Shown here: in pieces, positions 54,921-64,000 of the stretch
How the letters are laid out: the number at the start of each line of letters is the position of its first letter
How positions within the stretch are numbered: position 1 is the stretch's first letter
NCBI GenBank assembly: GCA_958295665.1
Contig: OY282560.1
Coordinates: 29,377,992-29,441,991, forward strand
Direction of reading: 5' to 3'
DNA length: 64,000 nucleotides
Source of the DNA: Tipula vernalis
Lineage: Eukaryota > Arthropoda > Insecta > Diptera > Tipulidae
The notes under the pieces: generated by a model
The model's database searches: none
What the model was told of the DNA's origin: nothing
The model's input: only the letters and a program-made list of their open reading frames with translations
Made by a program: the position numbers and the translations under genes

Positions 54921-56187
54921 CGAGGGCGGATTGAAAATGAAGCTACCTAAGTAGGAAAACAAAATTTTTTTTTGCCAAAAACCATTTATTTCTCAACATA
55001 GTCTCCATTTAATTCGACACACTTAGTAAGATGATATTCCAACTTTTTTATACCATCTGAATAATACGATTTCGGGAACCCCTCAAAATACGCGTTAGTT
55101 TCGATAATTACTTCTTCGTTTGAGATGAATCTTTGTCCTGCGAGCCTTTTTTTCAAGTTTGGAAACAGGGAAAAGTCACTAGGAGCTAAATCTGGACTAT
55201 AAGGTGGATGATCAACCAATTTGAAGTGTATTTCACGTAATTTTAGCATCGAATCTAATGCTGTGTGAACCGGTGCGTTGTCTTGAAGAAAAAACACTTT
55301 TTTCTTCTTTAAATGTGGTCGTTTTTCCTTGATTGCATCAACCAATTGATCCAATAATGCACGATAATACTTTCCTGTGATTGTGGATCCTTTTTCAAGA
55401 TAATCGATGAGCAATATTCCGCGTGCATCCCAAAATATAGTGGCCATAACCTTGCCAGTCGATTTCACTGCCTTTGCCTTCTTCGGAGCACTTCCACCAG
55501 CTTTGGTTTCAGGTGTGTAGTGGTGGACCCACGTTTCATCAACAGTAATTAATCGACGCAAAAAATCAACAGCATTACGCTTTATCATGTCAAACACCGC
55601 TGTGAAGTAGTCTGTCGAACTCGTTTTTTTCGACACTGAGCAAACGCGGCACCCATCTTGCCGATAGCTTTTTCATATGCAAATGTTCATGCAAAATGTT
55701 GAACACACGTTCACATGATATGTTTACCATTTCAACAATCTCACGCAACTTGACTCGGCGATCATTCATAACGATATCGAGGATTTTCTTGATATTTTCT
55801 TCAGTAACCACCTCTTTTGGCCTTCCTGTTGATGGTATTGTTGCAGTGCTTCTTCGGCCGCGTTTAAATTCAGCAATCCAATATTTTACCATGTAATCTG
55901 ACGGAGCAGACTCACCGTAATGTTTATCGAGCTTTTCTTTTGTCTCTTTCGCCGTTTTCCCTTTCAAATAATAGTGTTTAATCACTGCACGAAATTCGTT
56001 TTTTTCCATTTTTCAAGAAACACAAAAGTTGCTTACTTCAAACGACTACAACAAATAAACTAATCAATGAATTTGGGTGAAATTTTAACAGCTGACGTTT
56101 GACAGATCGCAATTTCTAAAAAACAAAAAAATTGTGTGTTTGTGCTGCCATCTAGCGCTAGGTAGCTTCATTTTCAATCCGCCCTCG
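54921..56187 (-). mobile_element. mariner transposon, nearly intact (1267 bp)
   Basis: Identical 29-bp terminal inverted repeats starting CGAGGGCGGATTGAAAATGA are flanked by TA duplications (54919-54920, 56188-56189). The size is normal for mariner. It sits inside the gypsy-2 5' LTR: the 3' LTR reads AATAATGTAAATACG uninterrupted at the same spot. Confidence 0.97.
54986..56009 (-). pseudogene. mariner transposase with a single frameshift
   Basis: The ATG at 56009 starts MEKNEFRAVIKHYYLKGKTA. HTH regions and GRPKEVV follow. Catalytic blocks are VDETWVHHYTPE, QDNAPVH and YSPDLAPSDFSLFP, with exactly 34 residues between the second and third Asp (DD34D). The only break is at a run of seven T (plus strand, 55624-55630): one base fewer would give one 340-residue frame. 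The fault may be a real indel or a sequencing error. Confidence 0.95.
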
Positions 56188-56466
56188 TAAATACGAAATA
56201 TGAAATTAGTTTTAAGTTTAACCGTATGGCATGGTTGAGAGTTTGACCGAAAAAGGGAGAGAGAGTGAGGAGGGTGAACGAACGTGCAGAAGAAAACGGT
56301 TGTGAAACAAACAATATCAATAAAAAAAGTATATTCAGAAACGAAATAAAAAGTATTTAAAAGTGTATTATTTTAAATGACAAAAACGACGATTAATAAT
56401 TAGTGAACATAACCTCGAACTTAAAAAAAAAACCACGTTAAAAATACCATCCTAAATTATTGAAAA

Positions 56467-59286
56467 ATGAACGTACAACAGTTAAAACACGAATTGGGGA
56501 AAAGAGGCTTACCAACGAACGGAAAGAAAAAACGTTAACATCCCGATTATTAGCAGCAATGGCAGGTAGTCATGATAGTGGTGAAGGGGAAGATGAAATT
56601 GACGACACTGTACTCCCTAACACCGTTCTTAAATTTAACAAATAGAACGCTAAGTCAATTGCTTTATCTAAAACCGGCTGATATTGCGAATTTACTCCCA
56701 TCGTACGATCCATCCGCGTTGACGTCTCTCAATGCGATACAATTCGTCAAAAAAATTGAGAAATTACGTCAAATATATTCTCTCGACGATAGGTTGATTT
56801 TGATAGCATTAACCTCAAAACTACACGGATCAGCACAAGTTTAGTTCCGGACGGTTCAGGATAAAATCGAAACATTCAATGAGTTTAGCATCCAATTTAA
56901 ATTAAATTTCGGTGCCCAGATAGGTGAAGCAAGTATTCACGAAAAATTGAGAAACTTTATACGACCTTTTAACATGGAATTACTTACATACTATTACGAG
57001 ATGATTGCCATTGGTGATCAAATTAATGTTTCGATGCAGTCGATGATCCAATATATCATAAATGGCCTTAACGATTATGAACTGCAAGGTCCACTACGAG
57101 TAACACAGATTTTTACATTGGAAGAATTACGCGAACGCGTTCAGTGGTATAAAAGCACGAAAACTGTACGGCCAACAACGATACGTCAAAGCGAGCAACA
57201 AAATAGAATAGTGCAGAAGCCTCAGCAAGCTCAGCAAAATAAGCAGAATACTTCAACAAATATACCAAATAATCGGTCGGAGACCATAGTTTCCAGCACA
57301 CAGTCGCGATCTAATAACAGAAATGTTATTACGTGTTACAATTGTTACGCTGTAGGACATATGTCATCCGCGTGTCCTCAGCCCCCACGAAGAGAACGCT
57401 GTTTCAAATGTAATAAAGTGCATCCCAAAGGAACGTCCACACAATGTTCGGGAAATACCGAGTCCACGTTACAGCAATCAACATATGCAACACAACAACA
57501 ACAAAGGCAGATTATGATTTTGTCTTCGTATGAATATATGACAAAAGTGAATTGTTTTTTTGGCGATACAACGAAACAAATGAACGCAGTAATAGACACG
57601 GGAAGTCCTATAAACATGATTCTTGAGAAGAACGTACCGCCAAATTTCAAATTGGAATCATACACGGGAAATAGTTATAGCGGCGCAAACGATTCACCTT
57701 TACGTATTATAGGAAAGTTAAGTTGTAAAACTAAAATAAGTTTAGATTACTTTCGTATTACTTTTTTAGTTGTCGGTGACGAAACAATGGGCTGGGATTG
57801 TCTGATCGGAAGGGCTTTCATGCGCGACCCGTCTGTCGTATTTAGAATTGAGTCAAGCGTCAAAGGAGATGTCATTCAGTTTTCACCATCGAAGATAGAG
57901 AAACGAGCAGGTAATGTTTTGCTTTTTAATGAAATTTTAAGTATTGATTTTTCGTGTGATAAGGGTGAAACCGGTTATGATGTTGGGCCGTGTGAAAATG
58001 ATGTCGGTAAAGATCATGAAATCGAAACAAAGTTTAATGTGATTATGAACGAATTACTCGAACGACCTCCGAAGATGGAGCCAAGTGTTAAGCACGAATT
58101 AAGCATTCAGTTGACGTCGCCAAAACCAATTTATGTTTCTCCTCAGCGTTTGTCAATTAAAGATCGTAATACCGTAAACGAAATTGTCAAAGAACTGTTA
58201 AATCGACAAGTGATCCAACCAAGTAAGAGCGATTATGCTAGTCGCATAGTTCTGGTTAATAAAAAGAATGGTTCACCGCGTTTGTGTATAGATTACCGTG
58301 ATTTAAACAAAATTACCGTTAAGGACAGGTTTCCGCTGCCCCTAATAGACGATTGTCTCGATAAACTTCAAGGGAAGAAAGTGTTTTCTTTGCTTGACTT
58401 AAAAAACGGGTTTAATCATATTCCAGTAAACGCTGACTCTGTAAAATACGCGAGCTTTTTAACACCAGATGGTCAATTCGAATATCTAAAACCTCCGTAT
58501 GGTTTGTGTAACGCCCCTTCGGTATTTAAACGATTTATTTCCAACATATTTCAACAACTAATTTCGTTTACCGATCTAGTGGTTTATATCGACGATATAT
58601 TGATTGCTACTGAAACGATACAGCAACATTTTATTGTTATAAAAAAAGTTTTTAATTTAATATATGATAATTGTCTTCAAATTCAGCCAACCAAATGTCA
58701 TTTTTTTAAGCAAAAAATCGATTTCTTGGGATACGAGATAGGTGGTAATGGGATTCGTCCAACTGATCGGCATATTTCTGCAATAAACGATTACCTCATC
58801 CCAAGTAATTCACACGAGCTACATTGCTTTGTAGGTCTAGCTAGTTTTTTTAGACGATTTGTACCGAATTTTTCGTTAATCGCAAAACCCCTGTACGACG
58901 TTATAAAGTTAAAAGACAATAAGCTGTTTCGCTTTACTGAGATTGAAGTGAGTGCATTTCAAAAACTCAAATCATTACTAACTAATAGTCCCGTTCTAGC
59001 GTTATATAATTCAAATGCACGAACAGAACTGCATACTGATGCAAGTCAGATAGGATTCGGTGCCATTTTGTTGCAAGAGCAGGCGGACAAATTGTTACAT
59101 CCTATCGCATTTTGTAGCAAGCGCACTTCGGAACACGAACAGCGATACCACTCGTACGAACTTGAAACTTTAGCCATAGTGTATGCACTTCAACGCTTTC
59201 AAATTTATGTGCATGGTATCGATTTTGTAATTGCCACAGATTGCAATTCTGTAAAGCTTATGTATATTAGAGAAGCGAAATTGTAA
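56467..59286 (+). pseudogene. gypsy-2 Gag, protease, reverse transcriptase, RNase H
   Basis: ATG 56467 starts a SAP-like domain (MNVQQLKHELGKRGLPTNGK; TLTSRLLAAM after a frameshift at an A-run). Gag continues at 56572 and is cut by one TAG at 56842. The long frame 56947-59286 holds knuckles CYNCYAVGHMSSAC and CFKCNKVHPKGTSTQC, protease AVIDTGSPINMI with CLIGRAFM, RT (SPRLCIDYRDLNKITV, FSLLDLKNGFNHIPV, VVYIDDILIAT) and RNase H (LHTDASQIGFGAILLQ). The polymerase active site is intact. Confidence 0.92.
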
Positions 59287-60638
59287 CAACAGAATAATGC
59301 ACTGGGCTCTTCTTCTCGAGAATTATTGTTATAAAATAGTTCATCGTCCGAACACTCAAATGCGTCATGTAGATGCCCTGAGCCGGGCACCAAGGGTATT
59401 GGTTCTTACCGATAGTACCCTTTCCCAACGTCTTGCTGTTTTTCAGTATAACGATAACGAAATCAAATCAATTAAAGACAACTTAGAGAGAAACGGTAAT
59501 GATAATTACTTCGAGTTACGTCACGGACAAGTGTATAGAAAATTCAAGAAGAAATTATTATTTTACGTTTCCATGGCACTGCAACAGGAAATTATGCGGA
59601 AATATCACGAAATAGGCCATGTAGGAGTTTCACGAACTATGGAGATGATAAAGCGTTCTTATTATTTCCCTAATATGATTGACAAGAATTAATAATTTCA
59701 TTAAAACATGTTTAAAATGTATTGTCTATCAGCCAAAACAAGGAAAAAAAGAGGGTTATCTAAACGTATACAATAAATTTACAGAACCGTTCCATACGAT
59801 ACACATTGACCATGTTGGCCCTCTTGCTGAAACTAAAACCAAACATAAACATATTTTGGTAATCGTAGACGGTTTTACGAAATTTATTCGACTATTTGGA
59901 ACTAAAACTACTAACACCGTAGAAGTAATTAATTCTTTATTTTAACCAATTAAGTGTCCCAAAACGTATCGTATCTGAACGCGGTTCATGTTTTACGTCA
60001 AAACAGTTCTCAGATTTGATTAATGAACGTAATATTGTTCATGTAGAAACAGCTGCGTACTCCCCAAAAAGCAATGGACAAGTTGAACGCGTCAATCACG
60101 ATATCAATATAATTATTGCAAAATTAACTTCTTTTACAAAACACCACCAATGGGATTTAGTCCTTTCCGAAACTGAATTTGTAATAAATAATACGATAAA
60201 CCGAACAATACAAACCACTTCAGCGATAGCACTTTTTGGATTGAATCAACGGATGGCGAACGACGAATTCGAGAATTTCGTATCACAAAATAATGAAATT
60301 ACACGTAATTTAAATGACATTAGAGAAAACGTTGTTGTTAACACAAAGGATCAATCCTTGAAAAGCAAGGCATACTTCGATCGGAAAAGAATTAAAGCAT
60401 ACTCGTATAAAATTGGAGATTACACGTATTTTTGAAAAATGTTGTAACGACTCCTGGGTTGAGTCATAAATTATTACCGAAATTTAAAGGCCCATATATA
60501 GTGAGTCAGATCCTCCCTGGTGAACGATACATGATTGAGGATATTCCTGGACAACAGCAGTCTCAAAGACCGTTCAGGAGTGTGTACGCTGCTTTCAACA
60601 TGAAGCCCTGCCATGCGGACAATCAGAGTCGATTGTGA
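59287..60638 (+). pseudogene. gypsy-2 RNase H end and integrase, frameshifted
   Basis: HADALSRAP-like (RHVDALSRAPRVLVL), then the zinc region HEIGHVGVSRTMEMIKRSYY (59297-59692), CLKCIVYQPKQGKKEGYL and IHIDHVGPLAETKTKHKHIL (59679-59945), YSPKSNGQVERVNHDINIII (60016-60435), and a GPY/F domain KFKGPYIVSQILPGERYMIE (60432-60638). Each segment is in its own frame, so at least three indels occur. There is no env-like ORF. Confidence 0.88.
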
Positions 60639-60655
60639 TGTCAGGATCGCCGATT

Positions 60656-60957
60656 TGTTGTAATTATTATAATTTAAACTGCTATTTTTTAAAATAATTG
60701 AAATGTCAATTAAATGTCATGAGCGACATCTATGTTTGAATAATGTAAATACGAAATATGAAATTAGTTTTAAGTTTAACCGTATGGCATGGTTGAGAGT
60801 TTGACCGAAAAAGGGTGAGAGAGAGAGAGGAGGGTGAACGAACGCACAGAAGAAAACGGTTGTGAAACAAACAATATAAAAAAACAATAAAAAAAGTATA
60901 TTCAGAAACGAAATAAAAAGTATTTAAAAGTGTATTATTTTAAACGACAAAAACGAC
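60656..60957 (+). repeat. gypsy-2 3' LTR
   Basis: About 302 bp. It matches the 5' LTR apart from the mariner and small differences, including an extended GA run. Confidence 0.88.
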
Positions 60958-60959
60958 AA

Positions 60960-62715
60960 TATACGACAATTTCATTTGCCAATTTACAACAACAATGCTA
61001 TATAATGAATTCAAATTAGGAATTCGTTGAATTCCTTCTGAGTTGATGGTATTGCAATTCCAATTCCATTTTATAGTTGCTGTGTTTGTCACCAGAGTTT
61101 TCGTATTTATAAATCATAGTTTTTGCTAAACTAATGCTTAATATTTACTACAAAAAATTATTAAATAAAATTATTATTTAATGTGCAATAGCATCTGTTT
61201 GATTTTCAGAAAACAATGGAAATATTATAAATGTCAAACAGTATCAACTTTTAAAAATAAATCACGAGAATTGGTTGGTTATTTCTTTTGACCAAAATTG
61301 AATTCCAATTCCAATTACTTATTATCTATTTTTTCGTTGCTGTTCACGTTTAACTCTAGTTTCAATATCGTCCACCAGATGTAAGCCACTTTGCGTTAAA
61401 AAGCGAAGATATCAGCGTTTAAAATTACTCTTCAGTTTGTTTTTATTCCGTTTCTTCTAGTTTTAAGTGAATTTTCTAATTCTCTTTTCTCTTCTTCGAT
61501 CAAAATAGTAAACCAAAAATTCACGAATACTATTCAGTAACTGTAATGTATGCGTATTTGAAGTGTATGTAAACGCAGCATTACCATAAAGAGCTCGATA
61601 TGTGAACGTAGCTTTAGAAGATGGTAACTACGTTCACGCTAAAGAAAAAAATAAAGCATTCTCGTGTCTAAGCTCAACAAAGAAAGAGTGTTTTATTTAA
61701 ACCATCCCGTGTAAATTAAATACGAAGATATTAAAAACATCACAGTAACAAATAAATAATGAGCGAAGAAAAGAAACAAAATGAGAGAATCGATCTACTG
61801 AATAGAATAGAAATATATTTTCCTACAATCGCCGTGAAAAGCAGGCTTTTTTTCTCTGTTTTCAAAGCCCAAAGTGTCTGTTTTTTTGACAGTTAATAAA
61901 CAAATTACTTTGTCACACGTTTCTCTTAGAAACGTGTGACAAAACTTGAAACCGCACGCATGTTTAAAGAAAGACTAATGTTTGTATAAAACATCAAACC
62001 AAATTTTTGTTTTTCTTTATGAAAAATAAAAAAAATCTTTGACTACTCGATTGAACAAAATGTCGGTCCTAAAATAAAATCATATTGTCAGTATAGTAAA
62101 TTTTACTACAAAATTATCTTTTTATTATATTTTTTAAAATGATTGTAGGAAAAATATAGTGTGAAACACGTCCGCATTTTTTCCTTTCTCGCGTGACAAA
62201 CTGGCACTTTGCGCTCTTGATACACAAATAACTATTTTCTTCTGTTTTGTTCACTGCTGAATGAATAAATAGTGAATAATTTTTGAATAGGAATTTAATG
62301 TACAAGTTTTATTAAAAGTGCAAAATTGTTTAGATTTATTTTTGGGGCTATATCGAGAATTGAGTTCGAACAGTGAAAATTTTGGCTAAAAATTCGAATA
62401 TTTTATGATAATTTGGTGTAAAACGACAAATTCTTTGTTTGAATAACGAATAGAATATTTCGTACTATTGAATTGACTGAGTAGAGAATATTTTTTCTTT
62501 TCTTCTTTGTTCGACGTAAAATAAATAATCATCAGAAATTGTTTTGGTTTTCTACTCACTATTCAAATCGATCAGTTGTAAAAATTATTATTCGATATTT
62601 AGAAAGGAAATAACAAATTTTACAGAGCGAGTTTTAAAACGCTGGAATATATGTTTTATTATAATTTATTTGCTTTTAACGCCAAGTGGTTGACATCTGG
62701 TGGACGATATTGAAG
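60960..62715. other. AT-rich region between gypsy-2 and the second ubiquitin-like gene
   Basis: No gene recognised. A short inverted repeat (CACACGTTTCTCTTAGAAAC, then GTGTG) lies at about 61914-61938, and TGTAAAATTTAC-like palindromic runs occur. Confidence 0.4.
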
Positions 62716-62719
62716 CTAG

Positions 62720-62900
62720 AGTTGAAGGTGAACAGCAATCTTCAAAACAATCTTGTATTGCACCTGATAAGTGATAGATATGTTTATTTATTCAAGGACT
62801 AAATAATTCAAAAATAACACACATACAAATAAACGGTGAATTGCTGTTCACCTTTAACTAGTGGCGATCGTCGCGCCTCTTGCGGCGCTTTAAATGCGAA
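62720..62900. repeat. Right arm of inverted duplication around the ubiquitin-like genes
   Basis: Inverted match to about 54600-54800 (GGTGAATTGCTGTTCACCTT, TAACTAGTGGCGATCG; TTTATTCAAGGACTAAATAA). Confidence 0.75.
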
Positions 62901-63336
62901 TAGAAAATTTGAAAGAAGGATTTTTAAACGGTCAAAAACATGAATCATTATTTATCCATGTAAGAACGTGTTACAATATTTCGCTTCTGTGTATTCTGTG
63001 GCAATATCAAGGTAAATGTTTAATAGAGGTGTATATTCCCATGTTTATCCCTATGTTTCATTTTCGTTATTCTTCGCGCATTACGTCACGTGTAGACAAT
63101 AAAGCAGATATATTCCGGTTTTTTTGTTTTGTTTTGTACCGTATTTCATTCCATTTGAATAATCAGTCCGTGTACCGTATATTAGATTTTAATAATCAGT
63201 CAGTGTCAGTCCTACTTCTCTGTGTGGTAATCGTGCATACAAGTAATAATCCAAAACTTAAGTGATTTACTAATAACAATTTTAAATTAATTAATTTTAT
63301 ATATTAAATTAACGTTGAAGTTTTTATTTTACAAAG

Positions 63337-63446
63337 GTAAGTAAATATAAATAATTTGCACTCAACATGAATGTTAATTAGTTTAAGTTTTATAATCGAG
63401 TAAAGTAAACGGCATCAAATAAATCCCGTTTTTGTATAATTTACAG
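63337..63446 (+). other. 5' UTR intron of the second hexa-ubiquitin-like gene
   Basis: Donor AAAG|GTAAGT at 63337 and acceptor TTTACAG|AATG at 63446, mirroring the first copy. Confidence 0.75.
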
Positions 63447-63447
63447 A

Positions 63448-64000
63448 ATGAAGCTGTTCGTAGACAATCCGTATCAAGATGTGTTCGAAGTCATAATTGA
63501 TAGCACGTCTAAAGTGATTGATTTAAAAAGAATGATAGCCGCCGAAATCAATGGCCTTATGGAGCCCAATCAAATATTAAAATATCGTTCGAAAACTTTA
63601 ATCGATTCAGACACGATTCAAACTTCCGGTATCCAAAATGGTTCAGTGATAGAACTAACGGTTCAAAATAATATTAGCATTTTTATTAGAACCGAAGACG
63701 ATCAAATTCATAAGCTTGATGTACATTTTACGGCTACAGCCGGCCTTGTTAAAAAACTGTTAAATCGTTCGCTTAAGATTGCAGTGGATGACCAACATTT
63801 ATTGTTTAATGGCAAAGAATTAAAAAATGACGATATTTTAACGGAAAAATCCATTACACGTGGAACCACGATCCATTTAGTAGTAGCTAAATTAAAATTA
63901 CGATTAAATATTGTCCAGCAATCGGGACAAGTGGGACGCATCGAGATACCAACAAATTATACGGTCGCCCAATTGAAGCAAGTAATTTCTGATAAATATA
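63448..64000 (+). CDS. Second hexa-ubiquitin-like protein, 5' part (runs off window)
   Basis: ATG 63448 opens a frame continuing to the window end. It is nearly identical to residues 1-184 of the 52174-53609 protein (MKLFVDNPYQDVFEVIIDST...). By eye only N59T (TIQTSGIQ) and a T-to-K change in the second domain (GKELKNDD) differ. It therefore carries at least two and a half ubiquitin-like domains here and probably all six. It diverges from the first copy, with the same 5' UTR intron position, pointing to a very recent inverted duplication or gene conversion. Confidence 0.92.
   Translation, partial: MKLFVDNPYQDVFEVIIDSTSKVIDLKRMIAAEINGLMEPNQILKYRSKTLIDSDTIQTSGIQNGSVIELTVQNNISIFIRTEDDQIHKLDVHFTATAGLVKKLLNRSLKIAVDDQHLLFNGKELKNDDILTEKSITRGTTIHLVVAKLKLRLNIVQQSGQVGRIEIPTNYTVAQLKQVISDKY

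Larger units (their letters stand above)
54827..60957 (+). mobile_element. Ty3/gypsy retrotransposon (gypsy-2) with mariner in its 5' LTR
   Basis: 5' LTR 54827-56390 (about 295 bp once mariner and the TA are excluded) and 3' LTR 60656-60957 both start TGTTGT...TTATTATAATTT and share GCGACATCTATGTTTGAATA and CCGTATGGCATGGTTGAGAG. The coding region on plus runs from 56467 to 60638. A few stops and frameshifts are present, but the LTRs are close, suggesting fairly recent insertion. The exact LTR ends and target duplication were not resolved. Confidence 0.9.

Noticed and set aside
1..64000. CRISPR array or bacterial operon
   Set aside because: Introns, TATA/initiator promoters, LTR elements and mariner show eukaryotic nuclear DNA; the 108-bp repeats lack the short-repeat and spacer layout.

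Overview
The window looks like a stretch of AT-rich insect nuclear DNA, most likely from a nematoceran fly. The evidence is intronless Hsp20 genes with the dipteran QTGPAHL tail, TATA plus TCAGT-type initiators, short GT-AG introns, copia elements primed by a half initiator-tRNA-Met, and abundant mariner, Tc1, hAT-like and pogo-like elements. The species cannot be named from sequence alone; a fungus-gnat-like lower dipteran is my guess.

The backbone is a small heat-shock protein (Hsp20, alpha-crystallin family) cluster. Eleven relatives were found: a 5' fragment at 1-139; genes at 1428-1958 (-), 8440-8982 (-), 10124-10663 (+), 24677-25237 (-), 27104-27688 (+), 46394-46918 (+) and 47319-47969 (+); one gene split by a 90-bp transposon (3104-3786, +); and two shrunken derivatives that have lost most of the alpha-crystallin domain (6954-7328 and 21510-21914, both -). 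The pairs 1428/3104 and 8440/10124 are an inverted duplication of one divergent gene pair around an axis near 6 kb. Six promoters share a 14-bp heat-shock-element-like core upstream of a TATA box, and the mapped initiators read TCAGTA.

The second host system is at the right end. A gene at 52174-53609 (-, one coding intron, 5' UTR intron) encodes a protein made entirely of six divergent ubiquitin-like domains and ending KGG-TCLY. A near-identical second copy starts at 63448 (+) and runs off the window. The two copies are divergent, flanked by matching inverted arms, and separated by a gypsy element whose 5' LTR holds a nearly intact mariner.

Most of the rest is transposon DNA: a copia element (13499-18672) with a LINE nested in its 5' LTR; a second copia (28792-32728) with a large RT deletion; a DDE-like relic (32733-34075); a copia tail (about 34.2 kb); Tc1 relics (about 5.5 and 38 kb); a tRNA-derived SINE (38.8-39.1 kb); a THAP domain running into a gypsy gag (39.2-43.7 kb); a BEL integrase scrap (45.4 kb); a gypsy with LTRs (54827-60957); and many small inverted-repeat elements, several dissecting Hsp20 genes. 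An unprocessed, decayed Atg9 copy lies at about 35.3-36.8 kb. Three blocks of a dispersed 108-bp tandem repeat lie at about 6, 23.5 and 28.5 kb.

Functionally the window suggests a stress-response locus under rapid birth-and-death evolution: recently duplicated chaperones under one type of heat-shock promoter, with transposons repeatedly interrupting or re-tailing copies.
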